Source: Bacillus kwashiorkori
Lineage (GTDB): Bacteria > Bacillota > Bacilli > Bacillales > Caldibacillaceae
NCBI RefSeq assembly: GCF_001375515.1
Contig: NZ_CTDX01000016.1
Span: 372,001-436,000 of the forward strand
Length of the DNA stretch: 64,000 nt
Reading direction: 5' to 3'
Shown: one piece after another, positions 26,961 to 36,635 of the stretch
Position numbering within the stretch: position 1 is the stretch's first letter
How the letters are laid out: each line of letters opens with the position of its first letter
Made by a program: the position numbers and the translations under genes
The notes under the pieces: model-generated
Databases searched by the model: none
Told to the model about the DNA's origin: nothing
The model's input: only the letters and a program-made list of their open reading frames with translations

Positions 26961-28256
26961 ATGAAAAAACAAACATTTATTCAAAAGTGGTTTGGAGAAG
27001 TCGAGGTAACGAAAGATTTATTTTTATTGTTATTCATTGGCGGATTATATTCATTAAGTGTTGCCTTATCTAACACATTTGTAAATATTTTCTTATGGAG
27101 GCAATCTGGAGAATTTTATAAAATAGGATTGTATAATTTAGCCATTGTAATTTTTCAACTTATTACATTTATTATTGCAGGACGGATTGCGAAAAAGGTA
27201 GACCGTATTATTGTACTACGATTAGGTGTCTGTTTTTTAGCAATTTTTTACATAGCAGTGCTAATCAGTAGTTCGAAAGCATCGAGTTTGTTACTTTTAT
27301 TAGGTTCTTTATTAGGGGTTGGTTATGGGTTTTACTGGCTAAGTTATAATGTTCTAACCTTTGAAATTACAGAACCGGAAAATAGAGACTTTTTCAACGG
27401 TTTTCTCGGTATTTTAAGCTCTGCTGGCGGTATGATTGGACCAATGGCGGCAGGATATATTATTTCAAGATTTACATCTTGGACTGGTTATACTATCATT
27501 TTTACTATTTCTCTCCTTTTATTTACTTGTGCAACCGTATTAAGTTTTTCTATGAAACGCAGACCTTCCAAAGGTGTTTATTTATTTCGGGAAGTAATGA
27601 AGGAGCGAAAGCGAAATCGCGACTGGTTTATGATCACTAACGCCAATATTTTCCAAGGTTTAAGAGAAGGAGTTTTTTCTTTCATAATTAATATTTATGT
27701 TTTTATTGCAACTGGTAGTGAAATGGCACTTGGTACATTCGCTTTCCTCAATTCGTTCGTTTCTTTCATTAGTTATTATGTTGCAGGCAGGTATATTAAA
27801 CCAAAACATCGAAAAAAATCGATTTTGTTAGGTGGAGCTTTACTTTTTTTATCGTTATCTTTGATTATTTTCCAAATAACATATACAAAATTGTTAATTT
27901 ATGCAGTGTTAATTGCCATTTCTTATCCGTTAGTGTTAGTTCCTTTCTCCTCCACTTCTTATGATGTTATCGGAAAAGCAAGAAACGCTGCTGAAATGCG
28001 AATAGAATATATCGTTGTTCGGGAATTATTTTTAAATTTTGGTCGGGCAGTGTCTATACTTCTCTTTATTATTAGTATTACCTTCTTCCAGATGGAGTTC
28101 ATCTTACCTTATTTATTATTTATTTTAGGTTCATCTTACTTATTTATTTACTATTGTATAAGGAAAATATCTGATATTTACCCAGGGAGTGCTGGTGAAA
28201 AGAAACAGCAACTATTAAGTACGAAAGCGAAAATGCGACCACAAAAAACATATTAA
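26961..28256 (+). CDS. yqgE: MFS transporter YqgE
   Basis: A 431-residue major-facilitator protein with about 12 hydrophobic segments, a central basic loop (SMKRRPSKGVYLFREVMKER) and a basic C-terminal tail. KDLFLLLFIGGLYSLSVALSNTFVNIFLWR at the N-terminus (here given in two parts by memory) resembles YqgE of B. subtilis, which also follows sodA. The substrate is unknown. Two adjacent ATG codons occur; 26961 is preferred because it is 7 bases from AGGAGG (26948-26953), while 26958 is only 4 bases away. Confidence 0.86.
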   Translation: MKKQTFIQKWFGEVEVTKDLFLLLFIGGLYSLSVALSNTFVNIFLWRQSGEFYKIGLYNLAIVIFQLITFIIAGRIAKKVDRIIVLRLGVCFLAIFYIAVLISSSKASSLLLLLGSLLGVGYGFYWLSYNVLTFEITEPENRDFFNGFLGILSSAGGMIGPMAAGYIISRFTSWTGYTIIFTISLLLFTCATVLSFSMKRRPSKGVYLFREVMKERKRNRDWFMITNANIFQGLREGVFSFIINIYVFIATGSEMALGTFAFLNSFVSFISYYVAGRYIKPKHRKKSILLGGALLFLSLSLIIFQITYTKLLIYAVLIAISYPLVLVPFSSTSYDVIGKARNAAEMRIEYIVVRELFLNFGRAVSILLFIISITFFQMEFILPYLLFILGSSYLFIYYCIRKISDIYPGSAGEKKQQLLSTKAKMRPQKTY

Positions 28257-28288
28257 TATGCCATAAAACAAATGAACTTTCATAAACA

Positions 28289-28320
28289 TAAAATAGGCAA
28301 TCGAATGATTGCTTATTTTA
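28289..28320 (+). terminator. Terminator of yqgE
   Basis: TAAAATA and GGCAATC pair with GATTGC and TATTTTA around a 4-base loop. A T-rich tail follows. Confidence 0.78.
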
Positions 28321-28480
28321 TTTCACATTACTTATAGATGGTTGGAAACAGTAGCTTTACATTGTTCAAATCGTTAATTTAACAATAAATGTAATTTTAT
28401 GGTACGTATTTTTTGTGGAACGATGTCGATATTTTAGGTAAAATAGTTATTAGTATGATTTTTAGAGAGGTCGGTGCGGA

Positions 28481-30619
28481 GTGAAACAAAAGCAAAAGAA
28501 AAAAAAGAAAAGCCATATACCATTGCGAATGAATATATTATTTTTTTCGGTCTTTATATTATTTTCTGTTTTAATATTGCGGCTCGGAGTAGTACAAATA
28601 GTAAAAGGGGAAATGTATCGAGAGGAAGTAGAACGGACAGATGAAACATCTGTTAGTTTTTCCGTCCCTCGAGGAGAAATATATGATCGCAATCATGGTC
28701 TGCTCGTCTATAATATTCCAGAAAAGGCTATCACCTATACTCCTCCAAAACATCCTAGGGCAAAAGACTTACTGGAGGTTGCTAAAAAGCTTAGTCAATA
28801 TATTCAAATGACAGAAGACGATATGAAAAAGGTTCGAGAAAGAGATTTGAAAGATATTTGGCTGTTAGAAAATGATAATGGTAATGATAAGATTACTGAT
28901 GAGGAAATGAATTTACTACAGCAAAATAAACTGAAAGATAAAGATATTTATAATATGAAGCTTGAGCGTATTTCGGAAGCAGAACTAAAATCCATCGATT
29001 TAAACACAGCTGCCATCTTTAGGAAGATTATTAATAAGACGGCATTGACACCAACCATCATAAAAAATGAAAATGTAACAGATAAAGAATATGCACTTAT
29101 TAGTGAGCGACTTGCAGAACTTCCTGGAGTTGACATAACGACTGATTGGCAGCGAGGCTACACAGATGACTCTACGTTAAAGTCAATATTAGGAAAAGTT
29201 ACTTCCTCTGATGAAGGGATTCCTTATGAAAAATTGCAGTATTACCAATCGAAAGGTTATAGCTTAAATGACCGTATTGGAAAAAGTTATATAGAAGAAT
29301 TATTCGAAGATGTATTACAAGGACAGAAAACGAAGATAAAAACGGTTACGGATAAAAAAGGTAATGTCGTAGACACAGAAATTGTTAATGAAGGAAAAAG
29401 CGGTAAAGATGTTGTATTAACCATTGACTTAGAACTGCAAAAACGGGTGGAAGAAATTATTGAAGAGGAACTATTATCATGGGTTAAGTTACCGCGAACG
29501 AATTTTCTCAATGACGCTTTTGTCGTTGTAATGAATCCAAAAACCGGGGAAATCTTATCATTGGCTGGAAAGCATTATGATCGTGAATCGAAAGATATTT
29601 GGGACTTTGCTCACGGTACATTTACAGCAGCTTATGCCCCAGGTTCTGCCATTAAAGGTGCAACCGTATTAATGGGTTATCAAACAGGTGTGATTCAGCC
29701 ACATTCAAGGTTACTCGACGAACCATTATATTTCGCAGGAAATACTGCTCCAAAGAAATCTGTACAAACTATGGGAATGGTTGATGATTTAACCGCCTTA
29801 GAAAGATCCTCTAACGTCTATATGTGGAAAATTGCTATCGCTATCGGTGGTGCAAGATATATTCCACATGGTCCATTGAAAGTAGACATGAACAAAATTA
29901 ATGAATTACGATATTATTTTAATCAATTTGGATTAGGAGTAGAAACTGGTATCGGATTTTCGAACGAAGCGACTGGCTATACTAGTTTTCCACAAAATCC
30001 AGGTAACTATATCGACTTTGCAATTGGACAACATGACACATATACTCCATTGCAACTAGCCCAATACGTTTCCACGATTGCTAATGGTGGCTACCGTGTT
30101 AAACCGTTGTTATTAAAAGAAATAAGAGAACCAGAGATAAATGAAAAAGGATTAGGGCCAATCATTGAAACAAGTAAGCCGATAATACTTAATAAAATTG
30201 ATATGCAAGACGAATGGATTGAACGGGTTCAACAAGGTTTTTGGCGTGTTACTCATGGTTCAAGAGGGACTGGACGTTATTATTTCAGTAACGAGCCTTA
30301 TAACGCAGCTGGAAAAACAGGTACTGCCCAAGTTCCGATTTACGAAAATAGACAAAAGTACGATACGGTAAATTTAACTTTTGTTGGATATGCTCCATTC
30401 GATAATCCAGAAATTGCAATATCTGTCGTTGTACCGACTGTTTATTATGGAAGACAACCTTCATCGACGAGCATTAATAATGTCATTGCCCAAAAAGTAT
30501 TCCGTGCATACTTTGAACTAAAAGAAGAACGGGCGAAAGCAGCGTCCGGAGCAAAACAAGAGGAAACAATTACAGAACCAACAGATGAAAATGAAACAAC
30601 TGAAGATACAATCGAATAG
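28481..30619 (+). CDS. pbpA: Penicillin-binding protein 2A (class B transpeptidase)
   Basis: Peptidoglycan transpeptidase used in cylindrical wall growth and spore outgrowth. It has a basic cytoplasmic N-terminus, one membrane anchor (about residues 17-37) and a PBP dimerisation domain (VPRGEIYDRNHGLLV). The transpeptidase motifs are SAIK with the active Ser near residue 389 (PGSAIKGA), SSN (ERSSNVYMW) and KTG (AGKTGTAQVP). The 712-residue length and the acidic, Glu/Thr-rich tail resemble B. subtilis PbpA. GTG at 28481 has AGAGAGGT upstream. The position after yqgE and before pstS agrees. Confidence 0.94.
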   Translation: MKQKQKKKKKSHIPLRMNILFFSVFILFSVLILRLGVVQIVKGEMYREEVERTDETSVSFSVPRGEIYDRNHGLLVYNIPEKAITYTPPKHPRAKDLLEVAKKLSQYIQMTEDDMKKVRERDLKDIWLLENDNGNDKITDEEMNLLQQNKLKDKDIYNMKLERISEAELKSIDLNTAAIFRKIINKTALTPTIIKNENVTDKEYALISERLAELPGVDITTDWQRGYTDDSTLKSILGKVTSSDEGIPYEKLQYYQSKGYSLNDRIGKSYIEELFEDVLQGQKTKIKTVTDKKGNVVDTEIVNEGKSGKDVVLTIDLELQKRVEEIIEEELLSWVKLPRTNFLNDAFVVVMNPKTGEILSLAGKHYDRESKDIWDFAHGTFTAAYAPGSAIKGATVLMGYQTGVIQPHSRLLDEPLYFAGNTAPKKSVQTMGMVDDLTALERSSNVYMWKIAIAIGGARYIPHGPLKVDMNKINELRYYFNQFGLGVETGIGFSNEATGYTSFPQNPGNYIDFAIGQHDTYTPLQLAQYVSTIANGGYRVKPLLLKEIREPEINEKGLGPIIETSKPIILNKIDMQDEWIERVQQGFWRVTHGSRGTGRYYFSNEPYNAAGKTGTAQVPIYENRQKYDTVNLTFVGYAPFDNPEIAISVVVPTVYYGRQPSSTSINNVIAQKVFRAYFELKEERAKAASGAKQEETITEPTDENETTEDTIE

Positions 30620-30632
30620 TAAATTTTATTGA

Positions 30633-30661
30633 AGCTGATGGAATTTCCGTCAGCTTTTTTG
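30633..30661 (+). terminator. Terminator of pbpA
   Basis: AGCTGA-GGAA/TTCC-TCAGCT stem followed by a T run. It also separates pbpA from the pst promoter region. Confidence 0.88.
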
Positions 30662-30671
30662 ATTTCTCATA

Positions 30672-30733
30672 TTTACAATTCATTTACAATACTTTTACTT
30701 TCCGTTTAAACGAGATTAATAAATAAGTATTAT
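30672..30733 (+). promoter_or_regulatory. PhoP box array and promoter of pstS
   Basis: TTTACA (30672), TTTACA (30683), TTTACT (30694) and TTTAAA (30705) recur with exact 11-base spacing, the geometry of Bacillus PhoP binding sites. The last copy doubles as the -35, 17 bases before TATTAT (30728-30733). This predicts induction of pst under phosphate starvation. Confidence 0.82.
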
Positions 30734-30774
30734 TCTAGGATTGTAAAACAAATAACGTTTAGGGGGAAATTTAG

Positions 30775-31710
30775 ATGAAGATCGTAAAAAAAATAACATT
30801 ATTACTAGCTATCATTTCAGTAATTACTTTTGCTGCTGCATGTGGGAGCAGTACAAATGGAAGTAGCAGTTCAGAAAAAGAAAATGGCAATTCATCCAAT
30901 AATGCAACGAATGAATTAGAAGGATCGGTAAATATTTCTGGATCTTCTGCGATGCAACAATTAGTGGCAGCAGCAGCAGAACAATTTATGGATAAGCATT
31001 CAAAAGTAAATATATCTGTAAATGCAGGTGGATCAGGTACAGGACTTAGTCAAGTTTCTGAGGGATCTGTGGATATCGGCAACTCTGATGTATTCGCTGA
31101 AGAAAAAGAAGGTATCCCGGCTGATGAATTAGTTAACTTTAAAGTAGCGGTAGTTGGGATGGCAGCAGCTGTTCATCCAGAAGTAGGAATCGATAATATA
31201 TCAAAAGCGGACTTAATAAAAGTATTCACAGGAGAAATTACTAATTGGAAAGAACTTGGAGGAAAAGATCAAAAAATAATTTTAGTTAACCGTCCTGATT
31301 CAAGTGGTACGCGGGCAACATTCGTGAATTTTGCTTTAGATGGTGCAACTCCAGCAGAAGGAATTACGGAAGACTCTTCGAACACAGTGAAAAAGATTAT
31401 TTCTGAAACAAAAGGGACAATTGGATATTTAGCTTTATCTTACTTTACGGATGATTTAGTTAAAGCATTATCCATAGATGGAGTGCAGCCTACAGATGAA
31501 AATATTCAAACAGGACAATATCCGATTTGGGCATATCAACACTCCTATACGAAAGGTGAACCAACTGGTGTTGTCAAAGCATTCCTAGACTATATGTTAA
31601 GTGATGAAGTACAAACTTCTTTATTACCAGAATTAGGATACATTCCAGTAACAAAAATGGAAGTAGAAAGAGCGGTTGATGGAACGGTAACACCTGTTTC
31701 AAAAAAATAA
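30775..31710 (+). CDS. pstS: Phosphate-binding lipoprotein PstS
   Basis: Captures phosphate outside the membrane for the PstCAB importer. The lipoprotein signal ends in FAAACGSS with the modified Cys at residue 23. A Ser/Asn-rich linker follows. Phosphate-contacting motifs are SGSSAMQQL, GGSGTGLSQV and RPDSSGTRATF. Length 311 residues. ATG at 30775 follows AGGGGGA. A hairpin after the stop may reduce read-through into pstC, a usual way to make more binding protein than permease. PhoP boxes lie directly upstream. Confidence 0.96.
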   Translation: MKIVKKITLLLAIISVITFAAACGSSTNGSSSSEKENGNSSNNATNELEGSVNISGSSAMQQLVAAAAEQFMDKHSKVNISVNAGGSGTGLSQVSEGSVDIGNSDVFAEEKEGIPADELVNFKVAVVGMAAAVHPEVGIDNISKADLIKVFTGEITNWKELGGKDQKIILVNRPDSSGTRATFVNFALDGATPAEGITEDSSNTVKKIISETKGTIGYLALSYFTDDLVKALSIDGVQPTDENIQTGQYPIWAYQHSYTKGEPTGVVKAFLDYMLSDEVQTSLLPELGYIPVTKMEVERAVDGTVTPVSKK

Positions 31711-31731
31711 CCTCTTGAAAAAATAAATTTT

Positions 31732-31764
31732 AGGGCAAAATGAGTTAACTCTTTTGCCCTTTTG
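31732..31764 (+). terminator. Intra-operon hairpin between pstS and pstC
   Basis: AGGGCAAAA/TTTTGCCCT stem with the palindrome GAGTTAACTC in its centre, followed by only four T residues. It probably acts as a partial terminator or an RNA stabiliser for pstS. Confidence 0.75.
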
Positions 31765-31782
31765 CAAATATGAGGTGTGATA

Positions 31783-32703
31783 ATGGAAAAAACAATAAAA
31801 AGTTCAAACCGATTACTCCAACAAAAAAAACAATGGTTCGATGATGAAAAGCGCGGAAAATACCTCGTAACAATATCCGCTTTCATTATTATTAGTGCAA
31901 CTATAGCAATAACGATATTTTTAACTATGAAAGGCATCCAGTCATTTATTAAAAATGATATAAGTCTATTGAAATTTATTACTAGTACGAATTGGGATCC
32001 GACTAATAAAGACGCACCACATTATGGAGCTTTTGCATTTATTTTCGGATCGTTTGCCGTCACCATTTTCTCCGCATTAATAGCTGGTCCACTAGGAATC
32101 GGGGCAGCAATTTTTATGTCCGAAATTGCGCCGAAAATAGGGAAAAAGGTTTTAAGACCAATTATCGAACTACTTGTCGGAATACCATCCGTTGTATATG
32201 GATTTATTGGCTTAACTGTTTTAGTTCCATTTATTCGAGAACACTTTGGTGGCTTAGGCTTTAGCATATTATCGGGAACTATTGTATTAAGTATTATGAT
32301 TTTACCTACAGTTACTTCGATAGCAACAGATGCTTTATCAACCTTGCCGAATAGTTTAAGAGAGGGATCTTATGCATTAGGTGCGACTCGCTGGCAAACA
32401 GTAAGAAGAGTACTAATACCTGCCGCATTGCCAACCTTGCTAACGGCAGTAGTTTTAGGAATGTCAAGAGCTTTTGGTGAAGCATTGGCAGTGCAAATGG
32501 TAATTGGAAACAGTCGTGATTTTCCGACGAGTCTATTAGATACGGCCGGAACATTAACGACGATTATTACGTTAAATATGGGTCATACAACTTATGGAAG
32601 TATTGAAAATAATACTTTATGGTCGATGGGACTAATTTTACTAGTTATGTCATTCATGTTTATCATATTTATTCGGTTTTTATCTTCTAGGAGGAAGATT
32701 TAA
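31783..32703 (+). CDS. pstC: Phosphate ABC transporter permease PstC
   Basis: First membrane subunit of the high-affinity phosphate importer. It has six hydrophobic segments. The ABC-permease coupling loop is in EGSYALGATRWQTVRRVLIPAALP, and IELLVGIPSVVYGFIGL is typical of PstC. Length 306 residues. ATG at 31783 follows GAGGTG; the upstream GTG at 31777 overlaps that site. The stop codon overlaps the pstA start (TAATG), so the two subunits are translationally coupled. Confidence 0.94.
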   Translation: MEKTIKSSNRLLQQKKQWFDDEKRGKYLVTISAFIIISATIAITIFLTMKGIQSFIKNDISLLKFITSTNWDPTNKDAPHYGAFAFIFGSFAVTIFSALIAGPLGIGAAIFMSEIAPKIGKKVLRPIIELLVGIPSVVYGFIGLTVLVPFIREHFGGLGFSILSGTIVLSIMILPTVTSIATDALSTLPNSLREGSYALGATRWQTVRRVLIPAALPTLLTAVVLGMSRAFGEALAVQMVIGNSRDFPTSLLDTAGTLTTIITLNMGHTTYGSIENNTLWSMGLILLVMSFMFIIFIRFLSSRRKI

Positions 32704-33590
32704 TGAAAGCAAAAATTTATGATAGATTGGCAACCGTTATCTTTGTATTTATCGCACTTATTTTATTTTCCCTTGTTATAGGACTTTTTTCTTATATTTT
32801 TTTCAATGGTTTTCAAAAATTATCGTTAGACTTTCTCACAAATCCATCCAGCAACATTCGGGCAGGTGGGGGAATTCGCGATCAATTGTTTAATTCCTTA
32901 TACATTCTTTTCATTACAATGTTAATCGTTATTCCATTAGGGATAAGTGGCGGTATTTACATGGCAGAGTATGCAAAACCGAATAAATTTACTGAGTTTA
33001 TTCGTTCTTGTATAGAAGTTTTATCTTCTTTGCCTTCCATCGTTATTGGGATGTTTGGTTTATTAGTTTTTGTCAATATGACAGGTTGGGGCAACACGAT
33101 TATAGGTGGGGCGTTAGCATTAACAATATTGAATTTGCCAGTGATTGTGCGAACGAGTGAGGATGCGATTCGCTCTGTACCTAAGGAATTAAAGGAAGCT
33201 AGTCTTGCTTTAGGAACGACACATTGGTACACCATCAAGAACGTTCTATTGCCAAAAGCGATGCCTGCAATTATTACTGGGGCAATTTTGGCATCAGGGA
33301 GGATTTTTGGTGAAGCAGCTGCATTACTTTTTACTTCAGGTTTATCAACACCAAGATTGAATTATTTAGATTGGAATCCATTTTCAGATACTTCACCATT
33401 GAATATTTTTCGACCTGCTGAAACATTAGCAGTTCATATTTGGTCTTTAAATACACAAGGGATCATTCCAGATGTTCAGGAAATTTCACAAGGTGCTGCT
33501 ACACTATTAATTATTGCAGTTTTAGCATTTAATGTATTTGCTAGACTAATCGGTACCATCTTATATAAAAAGATGACTGCAACGAAATAG
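32703..33590 (+). CDS. pstA: Phosphate ABC transporter permease PstA
   Basis: Second membrane subunit of the Pst importer. It has six hydrophobic segments, the coupling loop ELKEASLALGTTHWYTIKNV, and the PstA-like IEVLSSLPSIVIGMFGL. Length 295 residues. AGGAGGA lies in the end of pstC. It is followed by a 243-base gap before pstB, longer than usual within a pst operon. Confidence 0.94.
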   Translation: MKAKIYDRLATVIFVFIALILFSLVIGLFSYIFFNGFQKLSLDFLTNPSSNIRAGGGIRDQLFNSLYILFITMLIVIPLGISGGIYMAEYAKPNKFTEFIRSCIEVLSSLPSIVIGMFGLLVFVNMTGWGNTIIGGALALTILNLPVIVRTSEDAIRSVPKELKEASLALGTTHWYTIKNVLLPKAMPAIITGAILASGRIFGEAAALLFTSGLSTPRLNYLDWNPFSDTSPLNIFRPAETLAVHIWSLNTQGIIPDVQEISQGAATLLIIAVLAFNVFARLIGTILYKKMTATK

Positions 33591-33833
33591 TGAATTGATC
33601 CGAAGAATAGTGCGTGTTTTGAAAGGGGATTTTTCCGACTAAAAGAATCGTTAAGACATTTGATGGATTACTCATTTAGTCCAGATAAATTTTTGCTGAG
33701 GAAAAGATAAAATATTTGATTATCTAATTATGGCAATATTAAAAGCCTATAGTTGACCACTTAATATTCATAAAGTGGAAAAACAATTCCTCATAATATT
33801 GGAAGGAAAAGCTTTGATAGGGGTGTTTTCTTA

Positions 33834-34652
33834 ATGACAGCTATTACGATTGAAAAGCCGAATCGTTTAGAAAATAGTGATGTTCTTACAAATAAAGCGG
33901 AAGTAGCTTTGCACATTAACAATATGTCTATTTATTATGGTGAAACAAAAGCAGTAAAAAATATTACGATGGAAATAAGGCAAAATGAAGTAACAGCACT
34001 AATTGGTCCGTCTGGATGCGGTAAATCAACCTTTTTAAAGACAATTAATCGAATGATCGATCTCATACCAACTGCACGCTATGATGGCGAGATTATGTAT
34101 GATGGGATTAACTTGTTAAGAAAAGATATAAATGTTGTACAGCTACGTAAGGAAATAGGGATGGTTTTTCAAAAGCCTAATCCTTTTCCGAAATCCATTT
34201 ACGAAAATATTACTCACGGTTTAAAATTTGCCGGAATACGTAAAAAACAAGTGTTAGATGACATCGTTGAAGACAGTTTACGAAAGGCAGCCCTATGGGA
34301 TGAAGTAAAGACACGACTATATGATTCTGCTTTAAATTTATCTGGTGGTCAGCAACAGAGGCTTTGTATCGCAAGAACTATTGCCGGTAAACCGAATATT
34401 ATTTTATTAGACGAACCATCATCTGCACTAGATCCAATTTCCAACGCAAAAGTCGAGCAATTAATTTTGGACTTAAAAAAGGATTATACGATCGTCATCG
34501 TTACCCATAATATGCAGCAAGCAGCAAGAATTTCCGATAAAACAGCATTTTTCTTAAATGGAGATTTAGTTGAGTATGACCATACAGAGAAAATCTTTAC
34601 TAATCCAGATAAGAAACAAACAGAAGAATATATTTCAGGTAGATTTGGGTAA
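33834..34652 (+). CDS. pstB: Phosphate ABC transporter ATP-binding protein PstB
   Basis: ATPase that powers phosphate import. Walker A is GPSGCGKST, the signature is [13 protein letters not shown], Walker B is [13 protein letters not shown], and the PstB-specific [15 protein letters not shown] is present. Length 272 residues, with a short N-terminal extension. ATG at 33834 follows GGGGTG. Only one pstB is present, whereas B. subtilis has two (pstBA, pstBB). There is no phoU after it. A 6-bp hairpin (CCACTT/AAGTGG, 33757-33778) lies in the leader. Confidence 0.95.
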   Translation: MTAITIEKPNRLENSDVLTNKAEVALHINNMSIYYGETKAVKNITMEIRQNEVTALIGPSGCGKSTFLKTINRMIDLIPTARYDGEIMYDGINLLRKDINVVQLRKEIGMVFQKPNPFPKSIYENITHGLKFAGIRKKQVLDDIVEDSLRKAALWDEVKTRLYDSALNLSGGQQQRLCIARTIAGKPNIILLDEPSSALDPISNAKVEQLILDLKKDYTIVIVTHNMQQAARISDKTAFFLNGDLVEYDHTEKIFTNPDKKQTEEYISGRFG

Positions 34653-34736
34653 CCGAATATGCGGAAAATATTCGAAAAAACAATGGAAAGGTGTTACCTA
34701 TCCTATTTCACACTAGTTTTACTAAATCGAGTCTAC

Positions 34737-34770
34737 AAAAAAAGAAGGGTGGCTACCTCTTCTTTTTTTG
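34737..34770. terminator. Bidirectional terminator after pstB
   Basis: A-rich/T-rich stem AAAAAAAGAAG...CTTCTTTTTTT around GGC and ACC pairs. Its symmetry serves pstB on the plus strand and yqzC on the minus strand. Confidence 0.85.
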
Positions 34771-35262
34771 TCATTTTGTAATGAGTTTTGCAATTGTTAA
34801 ATAGCTCATATCACTATTTAGTGAATAGCTGCCAATTTGAATGCTTCTGTCCATCTTTTGTTCTATGACAAATTGCTCGAATTTGCTTTTATCATCCACG
34901 ATATGATGTTCCTCTAATGTTGCTGCAATCTCTGTTAAAGTCATACCTTCTTTAATTTCCAGTTTATAGGTCGTAATACTACTTTCAACCTTTTGTCCGT
35001 CATTGTTTTTATCTTTATTTAATTTATTTCGTAACTCGTCGTTTTCTTTCTGTAATTGTTCGATTTTCCTTTGCTTTTCTTGTAAATCATTTGTTAGTTT
35101 ATCAAAATCTTTTGTCTTTACTAGCTTGTATCCTTCTGGAGCAGCTAAGTCTTTTCCCGTATTTGTTTGAATATCCTTCCCGATAATAAGTTGGGAGAAA
35201 AATAATATAGCTACTGAAATAAGAATACCGAGACTAAAAGCACGTAGTGACTGTTTATTCAT
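34771..35262 (-). CDS. yqzC: YqzC-like protein with YceG/MltG-related C-terminal domain
   Basis: A 163-residue protein with an N-terminal membrane anchor (SLGILISVAILFFSQLIIG), a coiled-coil stretch (about residues 52-85, heptads of Leu/Ile with many Glu, Lys, Gln) and a C-terminal region with EIKEGMTLTEIAATLEEHHIV, resembling the LysM-like part of YceG/MltG. The catalytic transglycosylase part is absent. Position after pst matches yqzC in B. subtilis. A GGTGGAG site precedes the ATG. Function unknown; it probably faces the cell wall. Confidence 0.75.
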   Translation of the reverse strand: MNKQSLRAFSLGILISVAILFFSQLIIGKDIQTNTGKDLAAPEGYKLVKTKDFDKLTNDLQEKQRKIEQLQKENDELRNKLNKDKNNDGQKVESSITTYKLEIKEGMTLTEIAATLEEHHIVDDKSKFEQFVIEQKMDRSIQIGSYSLNSDMSYLTIAKLITK

Positions 35263-35291
35263 TTATTCTCCACCTTTATAAATTTCAGTAA

Positions 35292-35504
35292 TTATTGTCG
35301 TTTATTTTTCTCGGGAAAACTTGTTAAAAGCAATTCTTCTTCTAATATTTTTATTCGTTTTTTCATTTTATACGATTCTTCATACCACTGTAATGTTAAA
35401 TGTTCCACCTCTTTTTTTATCTCTTTTGTTGCATCTGGTATAAAAAAAGAAATGATAAATAGAGCTATTCCGATAATGGCTAGTAAAAATAATATTGTAT
35501 TCAC
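35292..35504 (-). CDS. yqzD: YqzD-like small membrane protein
   Basis: A 70-residue protein with one hydrophobic segment near the N-terminus (TILFLLAIIGIALFIISFF) and a charged helical tail (WYEESYKMKKRIKILEEEL). The GTG start at 35504 is chosen because GGGAGTG lies 5-6 bases upstream; the in-frame TTG at 35519 would be too early. It precedes yqzC by 29 bases on the same strand, so the two form an operon, as yqzC-yqzD do in B. subtilis. The assignment rests on position and layout. Confidence 0.65.
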   Translation of the reverse strand: MNTILFLLAIIGIALFIISFFIPDATKEIKKEVEHLTLQWYEESYKMKKRIKILEEELLLTSFPEKNKRQ

Positions 35505-35684
35505 ACGTATCACTCCCAATTAGTATTTTAGCATAATTCCATTTAAACATATATACCGTCCTACCGCGAAAGTGTCCGTTTGTTCCTGCTGCTTCGCTTT
35601 CGTCATTAATAAATATGGAACACAATTCTTAAACAACCTATTAAAAAGATAGGGTAATCGACAAAATATGACAAATTGTGTTTA

Positions 35685-35713
35685 TTGTTAGAATTTTCAT
35701 TTGATGGTAAGAT
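35685..35713 (+). promoter_or_regulatory. Candidate promoter of the 35757 gene
   Basis: TTGTTA (35685-35690), a 17-base spacer and TAAGAT (35708-35713). Confidence 0.5.
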
Positions 35714-35756
35714 ATATATATCATATTGGACAAGTAAAAAAGAAAGGGTGAACAAC

Positions 35757-36374
35757 ATGATAGATTCGCTGCAAAGTAATCAAATTTTACGTCAAACTAG
35801 TCATTTTAAAGATAAAATGCAAACGAATTTTTATTTATTTTGTGAAGAAAATCATCATTTATTATCAATTAATAATGGAGCAACAATTAATGATCAAATA
35901 AATATATCTGTTGCCCCATTTTATCGGAAAGAAGAATTAGAAATTGTAAAAATTGAACTTCAAAATCATCATACTACCTCGGTACATGTTAAAATATTTG
36001 TTGAAAATGAGTTAATCCAACATAAGCGAAATCAATACGTTTTTGCTTCACCGAGCTTAGATGTTTTATTTTTTGCTAATGGAAACTCATTGTTTTTATC
36101 ATCTGGAAGTTTTCTTGGTAAATCAATTTGCCAATATGGTGCGGTTTCGAGGACTCATGAGTTTTATAAAAATTTACAACAAGGCTATATCCCTTTTAAC
36201 CCAATTGGCAAAGGAGATGTATTAGGTGTTTATTCTTTAGAAGGCACAATCCATCCTAACGAAACTGTGCAAGCATACACATGGACATTATCCTCGAACG
36301 CTTTTTCCAAAAGTGAATTATTATGTTTGAATGATGAATTGAAAATTAGACTAGCTTTTTATGATGAAAGATGA
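35757..36374 (+). CDS. Uncharacterised 205-residue protein (yqgL position)
   Basis: I do not recognise the family with confidence. The protein starts MIDSLQSNQILRQ. It is soluble-looking with alternating hydrophobic residues (beta-rich), has no signal peptide, and contains FYLFCEENHHLLSINNGATI and FLGKSICQYGAVSRTHEFY. ATG at 35757 follows AGAAAGGGTG. In B. subtilis the same place, between yqzD and an L33 gene, holds yqgL, so it may be its orthologue. The in-frame start at 35676 has no support. Confidence 0.7.
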   Translation: MIDSLQSNQILRQTSHFKDKMQTNFYLFCEENHHLLSINNGATINDQINISVAPFYRKEELEIVKIELQNHHTTSVHVKIFVENELIQHKRNQYVFASPSLDVLFFANGNSLFLSSGSFLGKSICQYGAVSRTHEFYKNLQQGYIPFNPIGKGDVLGVYSLEGTIHPNETVQAYTWTLSSNAFSKSELLCLNDELKIRLAFYDER

Positions 36375-36385
36375 TATTATAGTAA

Positions 36386-36568
<183 letters not shown>

Positions 36569-36569
36569 G

Positions 36570-36602
36570 CAGCAGGAGTTTTAACCCTGCTGTTTTCTTT
36601 TT
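36570..36602 (+). terminator. Terminator of rpmG
   Basis: CAGCAGG/CCTGCTG stem with an 8-9 base loop, followed by a T-rich tail. Confidence 0.85.
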
Positions 36603-36635
36603 GATTGAATTTATTCTCCAAAGTGGGGTGTGCTT

